From Stenotrophomonas cyclobalanopsidis (GTDB lineage Bacteria > Pseudomonadota > Gammaproteobacteria > Xanthomonadales > Xanthomonadaceae): a DNA stretch of 64,000 nt. The first letter of the stretch is position 1, and the number at the start of each line of letters is the position of its first letter. Made by a program: the position numbers and the translations under genes. The stretch spans positions 63,002-127,001 of the forward strand of contig NZ_VYKI01000007.1 of NCBI RefSeq assembly GCF_008710035.1. The letters run 5' to 3'. The notes below the pieces were generated by a model, which saw only the letters and a list, made by a program, of their open reading frames with translations, was not told where the DNA came from and did no database searches. This document shows, piece by piece, positions 52,661 to 59,113 of the stretch.

Positions 52661-53173
52661 ATGAGTGAGAATCGGGTTCCTTTCGCTGCAGACCCACCCT
52701 TGCCGATGCCCAAGAAGATCCAAGCCCGCAAGTCCGCCATCCATGGCAACGGCGTGTTCGCCGTGGCCCCGATCAAGCAGGGCGAGCGCGTGATCCAGTA
52801 CAAGGGCCTGTTGCGCAGCCACGGCGACGTCGATGCCGACGACAGCGGCGACGTGGAAAGTGGCCATACCTTCCTGTTCACCCTCAACGATGACTGGGTG
52901 ATCGACGCCAACTACAAGGGCAACGACGCACGCTGGATCAACCACAGCTGCGACCCGAACTGCGAGGCGGTGATCGAGGAAGACGAGGACGGCGACAGCC
53001 GTGGTGACAAGGTCTTCATCGAAGCGCTGCGCGACATCACCGCCGGCGAGGAGCTGACCTACAACTACGGCATTACCTTGGCCGAGCGCCACACGGCAAA
53101 GCTGAAGAAGATCTGGGAGTGCCGCTGCGGTTCGCCCAAGTGCACCGGCACGATGCTGCAGCCCAAGCGCTGA
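52661..53173 (+). CDS. SET-domain protein-lysine N-methyltransferase
   Basis: A 170-residue protein that is almost wholly a SET domain: RKSAIHGNGVFAVAPIKQGERVIQYKG at the N-terminus, the S-adenosylmethionine-binding RWINHSCDPNCEA, the catalytic-tyrosine motif ELTYNYG, and a post-SET cysteine cluster (CRCGSPKCTGTM) that would bind zinc. These are the marks of eukaryote-like lysine methyltransferases, found in scattered bacteria including Xanthomonadaceae. The target is unknown. The start is uncertain: this ATG or the one at MPKKIQ, 15 codons later. It is divergent from sufR. Confidence 0.82.
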   Translation: MSENRVPFAADPPLPMPKKIQARKSAIHGNGVFAVAPIKQGERVIQYKGLLRSHGDVDADDSGDVESGHTFLFTLNDDWVIDANYKGNDARWINHSCDPNCEAVIEEDEDGDSRGDKVFIEALRDITAGEELTYNYGITLAERHTAKLKKIWECRCGSPKCTGTMLQPKR

Positions 53174-53183
53174 CGGGTAATTG

Positions 53184-53254
53184 GTAGCGCCGGGCCGTGC
53201 CCGGCGAGCGCGAAGCGTGGGCGGAACCAGACGCCGGGCACGGCCCGGCGCTAC
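53184..53254. repeat. Inverted pair of SMAG REP palindromes (CGCCGGGC family)
   Basis: A GTAGCGCCGGGCCGTGCCCG copy with its GAGCGCGAAGCGTGG tail is followed by an inverted CGCCGGGCACGGCCCGGCG copy ending in CTAC, between the SET gene and the DJ-1/PfpI gene. Confidence 0.9.
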
Positions 53255-53346
53255 CAGTGGTCTCTCCACCTGCCGTGCACGATCGGGTCACCGCCGTGCA
53301 ATGGCGGTTCGCCGATTCTGTGTGCCCCCTCACTGGAGCACACGAC

Positions 53347-53889
53347 ATGACACAGCGTATCGCCGGCAAGCAGGTCGCCATCCTCGCGACCCACGGCTTT
53401 GAACAGTCCGAACTGATCGAACCCAAGCGCCTGCTGGAAGCGCAGGGCGCGATCGTCACCGTGGTCTCTCCTGCGCAGGAGGCCAGCATCAAGGGCTGGA
53501 AGGACAAGGACTGGGGCGGCGTGGTGACGGTGGACCTGCCGCTGGCCGAGGCCGACGCCGGGCGTTTCGATGCGCTGGTGTTGCCCGGCGGGGTGATCAA
53601 CCCCGACACCCTGCGTACCGACGAGGCGGCGCTGGGCTTCATCCGCAGCGTGGCCGATGCCGGCAAGCCGGTGGCCGCGATCTGTCATGGCCCTTGGCTG
53701 CTGATCAACAGCGGGCTGGCCAAGGGGCGCGAGGTGACCTCGTGGCCGTCGCTGCAGCAGGACCTGACCAATGCCGGCGCGCGTTGGCGCGATGCCGAGG
53801 TGGTAGTGGACGGCAAGCTGATCACCAGCCGCAAGCCGGATGACATTCCGGCCTTCAGCGAGGCCGTGGTCAACGCACTGGCTGCGTGA
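53347..53889 (+). CDS. DJ-1/PfpI family type 1 glutamine amidotransferase-like protein
   Basis: A 180-residue protein of the PfpI/YhbO type. The nucleophile elbow is AAICHGPWLL with Cys113 and His114, and Glu19 is in ATHGFEQSEL, the pair used by PfpI/DJ-1 proteins. Relatives have been described as proteases, glyoxalases or deglycases, and act in stress protection; the true activity is disputed. The sequence KPDDIPAFSEAVVNAL at the end is typical. It lies alone between REP pairs. Confidence 0.9.
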   Translation: MTQRIAGKQVAILATHGFEQSELIEPKRLLEAQGAIVTVVSPAQEASIKGWKDKDWGGVVTVDLPLAEADAGRFDALVLPGGVINPDTLRTDEAALGFIRSVADAGKPVAAICHGPWLLINSGLAKGREVTSWPSLQQDLTNAGARWRDAEVVVDGKLITSRKPDDIPAFSEAVVNALAA

Positions 53890-53894
53890 TGGTG

Positions 53895-54061
53895 TGCCGC
53901 CGGGCCATGCCCGGCGAGCGCGAAGCGCGGGATCATCAAAAGCCGCCGGGCGCGGCCCGGCGCTACCTCCACCCGGGTCGATGTTGCGGTAGCGCCGGGC
54001 CATGCCCGGCGAGCGCGAAGCGCGGGATCATCAGAAGCCGCCGGGCACGGCCCGGCGCTAC
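53895..54061. repeat. Tandemly duplicated REP pair (two near-identical 73-base units)
   Basis: Each unit has a GCCGGGCCATGCCCGGCGAG copy, the tail GCGAAGCGCGG, a linker GATCATCA(A/G)AAGCCG, and an inverted GCCGGGC(G/A)CGGCCCGGCG copy ending CTAC. The two units differ at only a few bases and are 22 bases apart. Conservation of the linker shows that a whole dimer was duplicated, not single palindromes. Confidence 0.93.
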
Positions 54062-54062
54062 C

Positions 54063-54659
54063 TTATTTGCCCAGAAGGCCGGCAGGCATCAGGTTGCCCA
54101 GGTTCTGGTTGAAGGTGACCACCAGCTTGCCGTTCTTCACCTGCGCCGACTGCACCTGCAGCGCGCCCAGCACGCCGGCCATGGCCGGGTCCAGCTTGTA
54201 GATCGGTTCGCGACGGGCGTAATCGCTCAGCGCAGCGTTGAGCAGGCCGCGCGTACGCGAGTCGAGGCGACCGCCCTGGCTGGCCGGGGTGAAGTCGTCC
54301 ACGGTCGGGTCCTGCAGGTGGAAGCCCTGGGTCTGCGCGTCGTAGCGCAGGCCGCTGCTGAGCTTCACCTTGCCCAGGTTGGTCGGGGTGCCGCCGGCGG
54401 TGGCCAGTGCCAGGTCCATGCCGAGGTCGAGGCGTTCGCCAGCGGGCAGGCTCAGCTGGGGGTGGCTCATGGTCAGTGCGATCAGGCCGCCCAACGCATT
54501 CTGGGTGCGCGGGAAGCTGCCATCCAGATACTGCTGCACGTCGCTGGCGCCAACCGCCAGTTCGCGCCCGGAAATAGAGGGGGCCGCCTGCGCACCGATC
54601 GCGGCGGCGATCAGCACGGTGGACGCGGCAAGGCGGGTCATCAGGGAACGCAGGCGCAT
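54063..54659 (-). CDS. DUF1439 domain-containing exported protein (YceB-like)
   Basis: A 198-residue exported protein, signal peptide ending near GAQAAP. The segments ISGRELAVGASDVQQYLDGSFPRTQNALGGLIALTMSHPQLSLPAGERLDLGMDLAL and the end NGKLVVTFNQNLGN match DUF1439, a small periplasmic/lipoprotein family related in fold to lipid-binding SMP/BPI-like barrels. There is no lipobox cysteine here, unlike E. coli YceB. Function unknown. The REP dimers begin directly after its stop. Confidence 0.8.
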   Translation of the reverse strand: MRLRSLMTRLAASTVLIAAAIGAQAAPSISGRELAVGASDVQQYLDGSFPRTQNALGGLIALTMSHPQLSLPAGERLDLGMDLALATAGGTPTNLGKVKLSSGLRYDAQTQGFHLQDPTVDDFTPASQGGRLDSRTRGLLNAALSDYARREPIYKLDPAMAGVLGALQVQSAQVKNGKLVVTFNQNLGNLMPAGLLGK

Positions 54660-54737
54660 GGCGGTGACCGGGGCGATGAATGAGGGCTACAGAGTAGCTT
54701 TGCACGCTGAATCCTACGTGCATGCCGCTGCAACGGT

Positions 54738-55280
54738 TCAGTCCAGCGTCGGTTGCAGCTGCGCCGACTGGATCTGCCAGCCCTGTCCATCTGCGCGGGG
54801 CTGCACGCGGTACCAGCCGTGGTAGCGGAACGCGCCCTCGCCAGTGGAGGCGCGGATGCGCACTGGCACTTCCAGCAGGCGCGGCGGCTGCTGCTGATCG
54901 CGCGGCACGGCGGGGTCGCTGTCCAGGCGCAGGTTGCGCACGTCCGGCAGCAGGCGCAGTGCGGCATCGTCGGCACGCCGTGCATCCGGCGGGGCGATGG
55001 CCCAGGCGGCATCGATGCCGGCCTTGTTGCGGTTGAGCAGGTCCAGCACATAGCGGTTGAGCAGCCGGGACGGCGTTTCACCATCCGCGGCGACCGCGCC
55101 ATACAGCGGGTCGATGGCCTGCGACGCAAGGCCGTGTTCATCGTGCGAGGCAGCGGGACGGCCTGCGTCGATCGCTGGTGCGTCGGCGGGCGGCGGCACG
55201 GCGGCTGCGTCATCGGACGGTGTCTGCCTGGAACAGCCCAGCAGGGTCACCGTCATCATCAACAACATGGCACTGCGCAT
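54738..55280 (-). CDS. Hypothetical lipoprotein
   Basis: A 180-residue protein with a lipoprotein signal, lipobox LLGC (Cys16). The mature N-terminus is alanine/proline-rich (to about 60), followed by a globular part with LLNRYVLDLLNRNKAGIDAAWAIAPPDARRADDAAL and a C-terminal YHGWYRVQPRADGQGWQIQSAQLQPTLD that looks like a small beta domain. I do not recognise a family. It is on the same strand as the DUF1439 gene downstream, 78 bases away. Confidence 0.7.
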   Translation of the reverse strand: MRSAMLLMMTVTLLGCSRQTPSDDAAAVPPPADAPAIDAGRPAASHDEHGLASQAIDPLYGAVAADGETPSRLLNRYVLDLLNRNKAGIDAAWAIAPPDARRADDAALRLLPDVRNLRLDSDPAVPRDQQQPPRLLEVPVRIRASTGEGAFRYHGWYRVQPRADGQGWQIQSAQLQPTLD

Positions 55281-55336
55281 GTCTGCCTCCTCCCCGAGGC
55301 GACCTGGAGGAGGGCAGTGTATCGGCAGCGTCCGGA

Positions 55337-55645
55337 TCAGCGCGACGTAGGCAGCTGTTCCAGTGCGGCCAGGGCCGGCAGCACCTGCGCCGCCACGGCT
55401 GCCAGTGCATGGCCGTCGGTATCGGCGTGGCGCTGCACGATATCGCGCAGCAGCTGGGTGGCGACCACCAGGGTGGCGCGCTCGTCACCGCTGAGGCCGG
55501 CCGTGCGCGGGGCGCTTTCCAGCAGACGCATCAGGTCGCGGCTGGCGCGATGTTCCAGTTCGATGGTGCAGCGCCCGGTGCACTGATGCCCGTCCTTTTC
55601 GATCGGGGTCACCGAGATCCGGTAGCGGGTGGAGGGGCTGGCCAT
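55337..55645 (-). CDS. DUF3861-like small cytoplasmic protein
   Basis: A 102-residue protein. YRISVTPIEKDGHQCTGRCTIELEHRASRDLMRLLE at the N-terminus resembles DUF3861 proteins, which start with a short beta unit containing a C-x-x-R/G-C pair (here QCTGRC), followed by a helical C-terminal half. The function of the family is unknown. The ATG follows an upstream frame that would add 44 unlikely residues. It lies 56 bases upstream of the lipoprotein gene, same strand. Confidence 0.65.
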   Translation of the reverse strand: MASPSTRYRISVTPIEKDGHQCTGRCTIELEHRASRDLMRLLESAPRTAGLSGDERATLVVATQLLRDIVQRHADTDGHALAAVAAQVLPALAALEQLPTSR

Positions 55646-55861
55646 GAGGGTGTGCTCGCCTGGGTCTGGAGGGATGTGCCCACCATAGGCAAGGCCGCGA
55701 CCGGCGGCGACGGCCGGGACTGCACGCAGTGTTCCACCCGGTCCGTTTCCGACGCGTAAAAACCGGGCCACAGCCAATGCTGGTGCGGCTGTCGGCGGGG
55801 ACGGTGCTTGCGCGGAAACGCTGTGTTGCGATTTGCGCGGGGTCGTGGCGCCGGCGCAGAC

Positions 55862-55888
55862 AAAAACGGGACGGCCTGCGCCGTCCCG
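55862..55888 (-). terminator. Intrinsic terminator of the HU-like gene
   Basis: On the minus strand a perfect CGGGACGG/CCGTCCCG hairpin with a 6-base loop is followed by five T residues, 25 bases after the HU-like gene's stop codon. It is one of the clearest terminators in the window. Confidence 0.88.
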
Positions 55889-55913
55889 TCGGAAGATGCC
55901 GTTGGGCGCGCGC

Positions 55914-56312
55914 TTAGAGCGCGGCGTCCTTCAGCTTCTTCAGCGGGCGCACCTTCAGCTTGGTGGTGGCCGGCTTGGCAGCGAACCACTGCTCTTCCTT
56001 GGTGAACGGGTTGATGCCCTTGCGCTTCGGCTTGGCCGGCACGCTGACGGTCGAGATCTTCAGCAGGCCCGGCAGGGTGAAGGAGCCAGCGCCCTTCTTG
56101 TGCACCGAGGAAGCAACGGCGGTTTCAAGCGAGGCCAGCACCGCGCGCACGTCCTTGGCGACAACGCCGGACGCTTCCGCGATGTGTGCAACCAGGCCGG
56201 ACTTGGTCAGCACTTCCTTGATCGGCTTCGGAGCGGCCGGCTTGGCGGCAGCCTTCGTCGCGACTTTCTTCACTGCCTTTTTCGGGGCAGCCTTCTTAGC
56301 GGTCTTTGCCAT
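55914..56312 (-). CDS. HU-family DNA-binding protein with lysine/alanine-rich N-terminal tail
   Basis: A 132-residue nucleoid protein. Residues 1-30 are a histone-H1-like tail of K/A/P repeats (AKKAAPKKAVKKVATKAAAK). The HU/IHF fold follows (LTKSGLVAHIAEASGVVAKDVRAVLASLETAV), and the DNA-wrapping arm is replaced by SFTLPGLLKISTVSVPAKPKRKGINPFTKEEQWFAAKPA. The domain ends KLKVRPLKKLKDAAL. Similar tailed HU proteins are typical of Xanthomonadaceae. It is transcribed alone, with a clear terminator, and is probably abundant. Confidence 0.9.
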   Translation of the reverse strand: MAKTAKKAAPKKAVKKVATKAAAKPAAPKPIKEVLTKSGLVAHIAEASGVVAKDVRAVLASLETAVASSVHKKGAGSFTLPGLLKISTVSVPAKPKRKGINPFTKEEQWFAAKPATTKLKVRPLKKLKDAAL

Positions 56313-56682
56313 GGTTTCCTGTTCCGTGAACGGTTGGTTGTGTGGTCGGCGCCGAACCCCGTCGGCAAGCGCAATGTAGGGCAACTCTCGAGCGCCGCCA
56401 ATAGCCCGGAGCGCGGAAAGTGCATGTTTTTTCATATCCAGGCCGATTGAGTACATGTCCGGAAGCGGGCAAACAGGCGGTGCGCTGCAGTGCGCAATAG
56501 GGGGCGCCGTTGCTGCGGAATGCGCGAAACCGCTGAAAACAAGGGAAAAATTCAATTCGCGCTGGTGAGGAAGTGTCCACCGGGCTGGCCAGGAACCGCG
56601 ACGTGCCCTGCGGCGGGGCGACGCAGGGCTAACGCGTGCCGTGCGAGGGTAGCCGTTCATCACCGCCACGCAGGAGCAGCAC
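56313..56682. other. Divergent intergenic region between the HU-like gene and osmC-like gene
   Basis: This 370-base stretch contains no credible gene, REP palindrome or clear terminator. It has AT-rich patches (TGCATGTTTTTTCATATCC and GGGAAAAATTCAATTCG) that are likely promoter regions for the two divergent genes, but I cannot place -35/-10 pairs with confidence. A good GGAG Shine-Dalgarno lies just before the osmC-like ATG. Confidence 0.6.
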
Positions 56683-57114
56683 ATGGGAATCTCGCGACAC
56701 GCCACCGCGCACTGGGAAGGGGACCTCAAGTCGGGCAAGGGCCAGTTGAGCACGCCGCAGAGCGGGCTGCTGGACAAGACCCGCTACGGCTTCAACAGCC
56801 GCTTCGGCGATGAGAAAGGCACCAACCCGGAGGAGCTGATCGCCGCCGCGCACGCCGGCTGCTTCACGATGGCGCTGTCGGCCAAGCTGGGCGATGCCGG
56901 GTTTACACCGACCTCGCTGGATACCGAAGCCAAGGTCGACCTGTCGATGGAAGGTGGCCCGCAGCTGTCGCAGATCCGGCTGAAGGTGAAAGCCGTGGTG
57001 CCGGGCATCGACGCCGCGCAGTTCCGCGCGATCGCCGATGACGCCAAGCAGAACTGCCCGGTGTCCAAGGCACTGAGCGCCGTGCCGATCAGCCTGGAAG
57101 CCGAGCTGGGCTGA
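56683..57114 (+). CDS. osmC: OsmC family peroxidase
   Basis: A 143-residue OsmC-type thiol peroxidase that reduces organic hydroperoxides. The two catalytic cysteines are Cys60 in AAAHAGCFTMALS and Cys125 in AKQNCPVSKAL. GDLKSGKGQLSTPQSGLLDKTRYGFNSRFG near the N-terminus distinguishes OsmC from Ohr. Start chosen at the ATG after GGAG. It is divergent from the HU-like gene and followed by REPs. Confidence 0.93.
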   Translation: MGISRHATAHWEGDLKSGKGQLSTPQSGLLDKTRYGFNSRFGDEKGTNPEELIAAAHAGCFTMALSAKLGDAGFTPTSLDTEAKVDLSMEGGPQLSQIRLKVKAVVPGIDAAQFRAIADDAKQNCPVSKALSAVPISLEAELG

Positions 57115-57119
57115 GGCCG

Positions 57120-57178
57120 GTAGCGCCGGGCCATGCCCGGCGAGTGAAGCGGAACGGAGCCGGGCACCGCCCGGCGCC
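57120..57178. repeat. REP pair, partly degenerate (CGCCGGGC family)
   Basis: A GTAGCGCCGGGCCATGCCCG copy with a shortened tail (GAGTGAAGCGG) is followed by an inverted GCCGGGCACCGCCCGGCGCC copy that lacks the CTAC end, between osmC and the phzF-like gene. Confidence 0.85.
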
Positions 57179-57187
57179 CCATCGCAA

Positions 57188-58066
57188 TCACCAATCAATG
57201 GTCCCGCTGATCACCGTCTGCACCTGTCCGCCGGACCACACCTCGCCGTCCTCATCCACGCGCAGGGTCAGCCGCGCATCGTGGCCGACCTCGCGGCCCT
57301 GGCTGACTTCATACGGTTCGCGGCCGCGCGGCAGCACGCCACGCAGGTCCAGCCACGCGGCCAGCACGGCATTCGCCGCACCCGAGGCGGCATCCTCGAA
57401 GCGACGCCCGTTGCCGACGAAGGCGCGCACGGCCAGGTCGAAGCCTTCGCTGCCATCGCTGAACGCATACGCGAACACGCCCATGCTGTCGGTGGATTCG
57501 GCCAGCGCGGCGACCGCGTCCCATTCCGGCTGCAGCGCACGCAGCGTGGCCTCGTCGGCCACCTGGACCACCCACCAGCTGCGGCCGCCCTGCATGCGCG
57601 CTGGCGGCAAATCACCCAGCGGCCAGCCCTGCAACGCGGCCTGCAGGCGCGGATCATTGGCGTGCGCAATTTCAGCCAGCTGCGCGCGCGGGGTGCGGAT
57701 GGCGATGCGCTGTGCGGCGCCCTCGCCCATCACCTGCAGCGGCAGCAGGCCGGCAATGCCGTCCTGCACCAGCACGCCCTCCACCGGCGCGGCCAGGCCA
57801 GCCTGCAGCACGGCGTGGGCGGTGCCGACGCTGGGGTGGCCGGCGAAGGGGACCTCCTTCTGCGGGCTGAACATGCGCAGCCGGTAGCTGCTGCCAGCGG
57901 TCTGCGGCGCGAACACGAAGGTGGTTTCCGGCAGCCGGGTCCAGCGCGCGATGGCCTGCATGGCGGTGTCGTCCAGGCCCTCGGCATCGAGCACCACGGC
58001 CAGCGGATTGCCGGCGCCGGCGCGCGGCGAGAACACATCCAGCTGCAGGAAACGGCGTGCGGACAT
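57188..58066 (-). CDS. PhzF family isomerase/epimerase-like protein (copy 1)
   Basis: A 292-residue protein of the PhzF/diaminopimelate-epimerase fold. The catalytic glutamate is Glu47 in RLPETTFVF. Other signatures are LDVFSPRAGAGNPLAVVLD, RMFSPQKEVPFAGHPSVGTAHAVL and FEDAASGAANAVLAAWL. PhzF itself isomerises a phenazine precursor, but stand-alone relatives like this are widespread and their substrates are unknown. No phenazine genes are nearby. It is followed upstream by a paralogue in tandem. Confidence 0.88.
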   Translation of the reverse strand: MSARRFLQLDVFSPRAGAGNPLAVVLDAEGLDDTAMQAIARWTRLPETTFVFAPQTAGSSYRLRMFSPQKEVPFAGHPSVGTAHAVLQAGLAAPVEGVLVQDGIAGLLPLQVMGEGAAQRIAIRTPRAQLAEIAHANDPRLQAALQGWPLGDLPPARMQGGRSWWVVQVADEATLRALQPEWDAVAALAESTDSMGVFAYAFSDGSEGFDLAVRAFVGNGRRFEDAASGAANAVLAAWLDLRGVLPRGREPYEVSQGREVGHDARLTLRVDEDGEVWSGGQVQTVISGTIDW

Positions 58067-58095
58067 CAGGGGAAACTCCAGGAAATGGAGAGATG

Positions 58096-58167
58096 GTAGC
58101 GCGGGGCCATGCCCCGCGAGCGCGCAGCGCGGTGCGGTGATGCCGCCGGGCATGGCCCGGCGCTACC
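58096..58167. repeat. Inverted REP pair between the two PhzF-like genes
   Basis: A variant GTAGCGCGGGGCCATGCCCC copy with GAGCGCGCAGCGCGG tail, then an inverted CGCCGGGC/GCCCGGCG copy ending CTACC. The inverted copy contains the stop codon of the upstream PhzF-like gene. Confidence 0.88.
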
Positions 58168-59038
58168 AGCTTATGTGGCCGTCAATCACCGGTTGCACCC
58201 GGCCGCCGATCCACACCGTGCCTTCGGCATCGACACGCACATGGACATGGCCGTTGCGGCCGACTTCGCGGCCCTGGCTGGCCACGTAAGCACCCGCGCC
58301 GTTGGGCAGGGCGCCGCGCTGGCGCAGCCAGGCGCCGATCAGCGCGTTGGCGCTGCCGGTCACCGGATCTTCGGGTACGTTCACCGCATCGCCCGGGCAG
58401 AACGCGCGCACCACGCGGCTGTGCCCTGCGGCGGGTTCATCGGCGAACACCGCCACGCCGGTCGCGCCGGTGGCATTGGTCCAGTCGCGCAGGGCGGCCA
58501 TGTCCGGGGCCAGGCCGCGCACGGCGGCGGCATCGCGCAGGGGCAGCAGCCACCAGCGCGGGCCGTTGTCCCACAGCTCGGGGGCATGGCCGTCGGCGGC
58601 CAGGGCCAGCAGCGGTTCCGGTGCCTGGCCGGGCGCGGTGGGCAGGTGCCGGGCCGGTGGACTGGCCAGTTCGATGGTCGGCCCGTCGGCCGGGCCACTC
58701 ACCCGCACCGGCAGCAGGCCGGCGGCGCATTGCTGGACCAGGGCGCCGCCGTCTCCCGGCGTGGCCAGGCCACAGGTGACCGCTGCCCAGGCCGCGCCGA
58801 CGCTGGGGTGGCCGGCGAACGGCAGCTCGCTGCCCGGGGTGAAGATGCGGATGTGGTAATCGGCACCGGCGGCGCGGGGCTGCAGGAAGAACACTGTCTC
58901 GGACAGGTTCAGCCACGCCGCCAGCGCCTGCATGCGCCCGGCGGACAGCCCGTCGGCGCCCAGCACCACGCCCAGCGGGTTGCCGCTGCCGGGCTGGTGG
59001 GCGAAGACATCAAGCTGCAGGTAGCGGAAGGCGGCCAT
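58163..59038 (-). CDS. PhzF family isomerase/epimerase-like protein (copy 2)
   Basis: A 291-residue paralogue of the neighbouring PhzF-like protein: YLQLDVFAHQPGSGNPLGVVLGADGLSAGRMQALAAWLNLSETVFFL at the N-terminus with catalytic Glu47, FTPGSELPFAGHPSVGAAW, and VPEDPVTGSANALIGAWL near 235. The second half of the motif (DPVTGSAN) is closer to the classic family text than copy 1 (DAASGAAN). An ATG four codons upstream is an alternative start. Its TAG stop is the TAG of a REP's GTAG head. Confidence 0.88.
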   Translation of the reverse strand: MAAFRYLQLDVFAHQPGSGNPLGVVLGADGLSAGRMQALAAWLNLSETVFFLQPRAAGADYHIRIFTPGSELPFAGHPSVGAAWAAVTCGLATPGDGGALVQQCAAGLLPVRVSGPADGPTIELASPPARHLPTAPGQAPEPLLALAADGHAPELWDNGPRWWLLPLRDAAAVRGLAPDMAALRDWTNATGATGVAVFADEPAAGHSRVVRAFCPGDAVNVPEDPVTGSANALIGAWLRQRGALPNGAGAYVASQGREVGRNGHVHVRVDAEGTVWIGGRVQPVIDGHISW

Positions 59039-59113
59039 CGGTGGGTCCATTGGGCTTAGAATCGAAGGTTCCGCCCCCTCGGGCGGCTTCCCCACATTAC
59101 ACATAGCCTATCC

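Noticed and set aside
57188..59038. Part of a phenazine biosynthesis cluster
   Set aside because: No other phz genes are present; stand-alone PhzF-fold proteins are common and unrelated to phenazines.
59051..59113. Lysine riboswitch before the lysC-lysA fusion
   Set aside because: The leader is too short and holds only a small CCGCCC/GGGCGG hairpin; no lysine-riboswitch-like junction can be formed.
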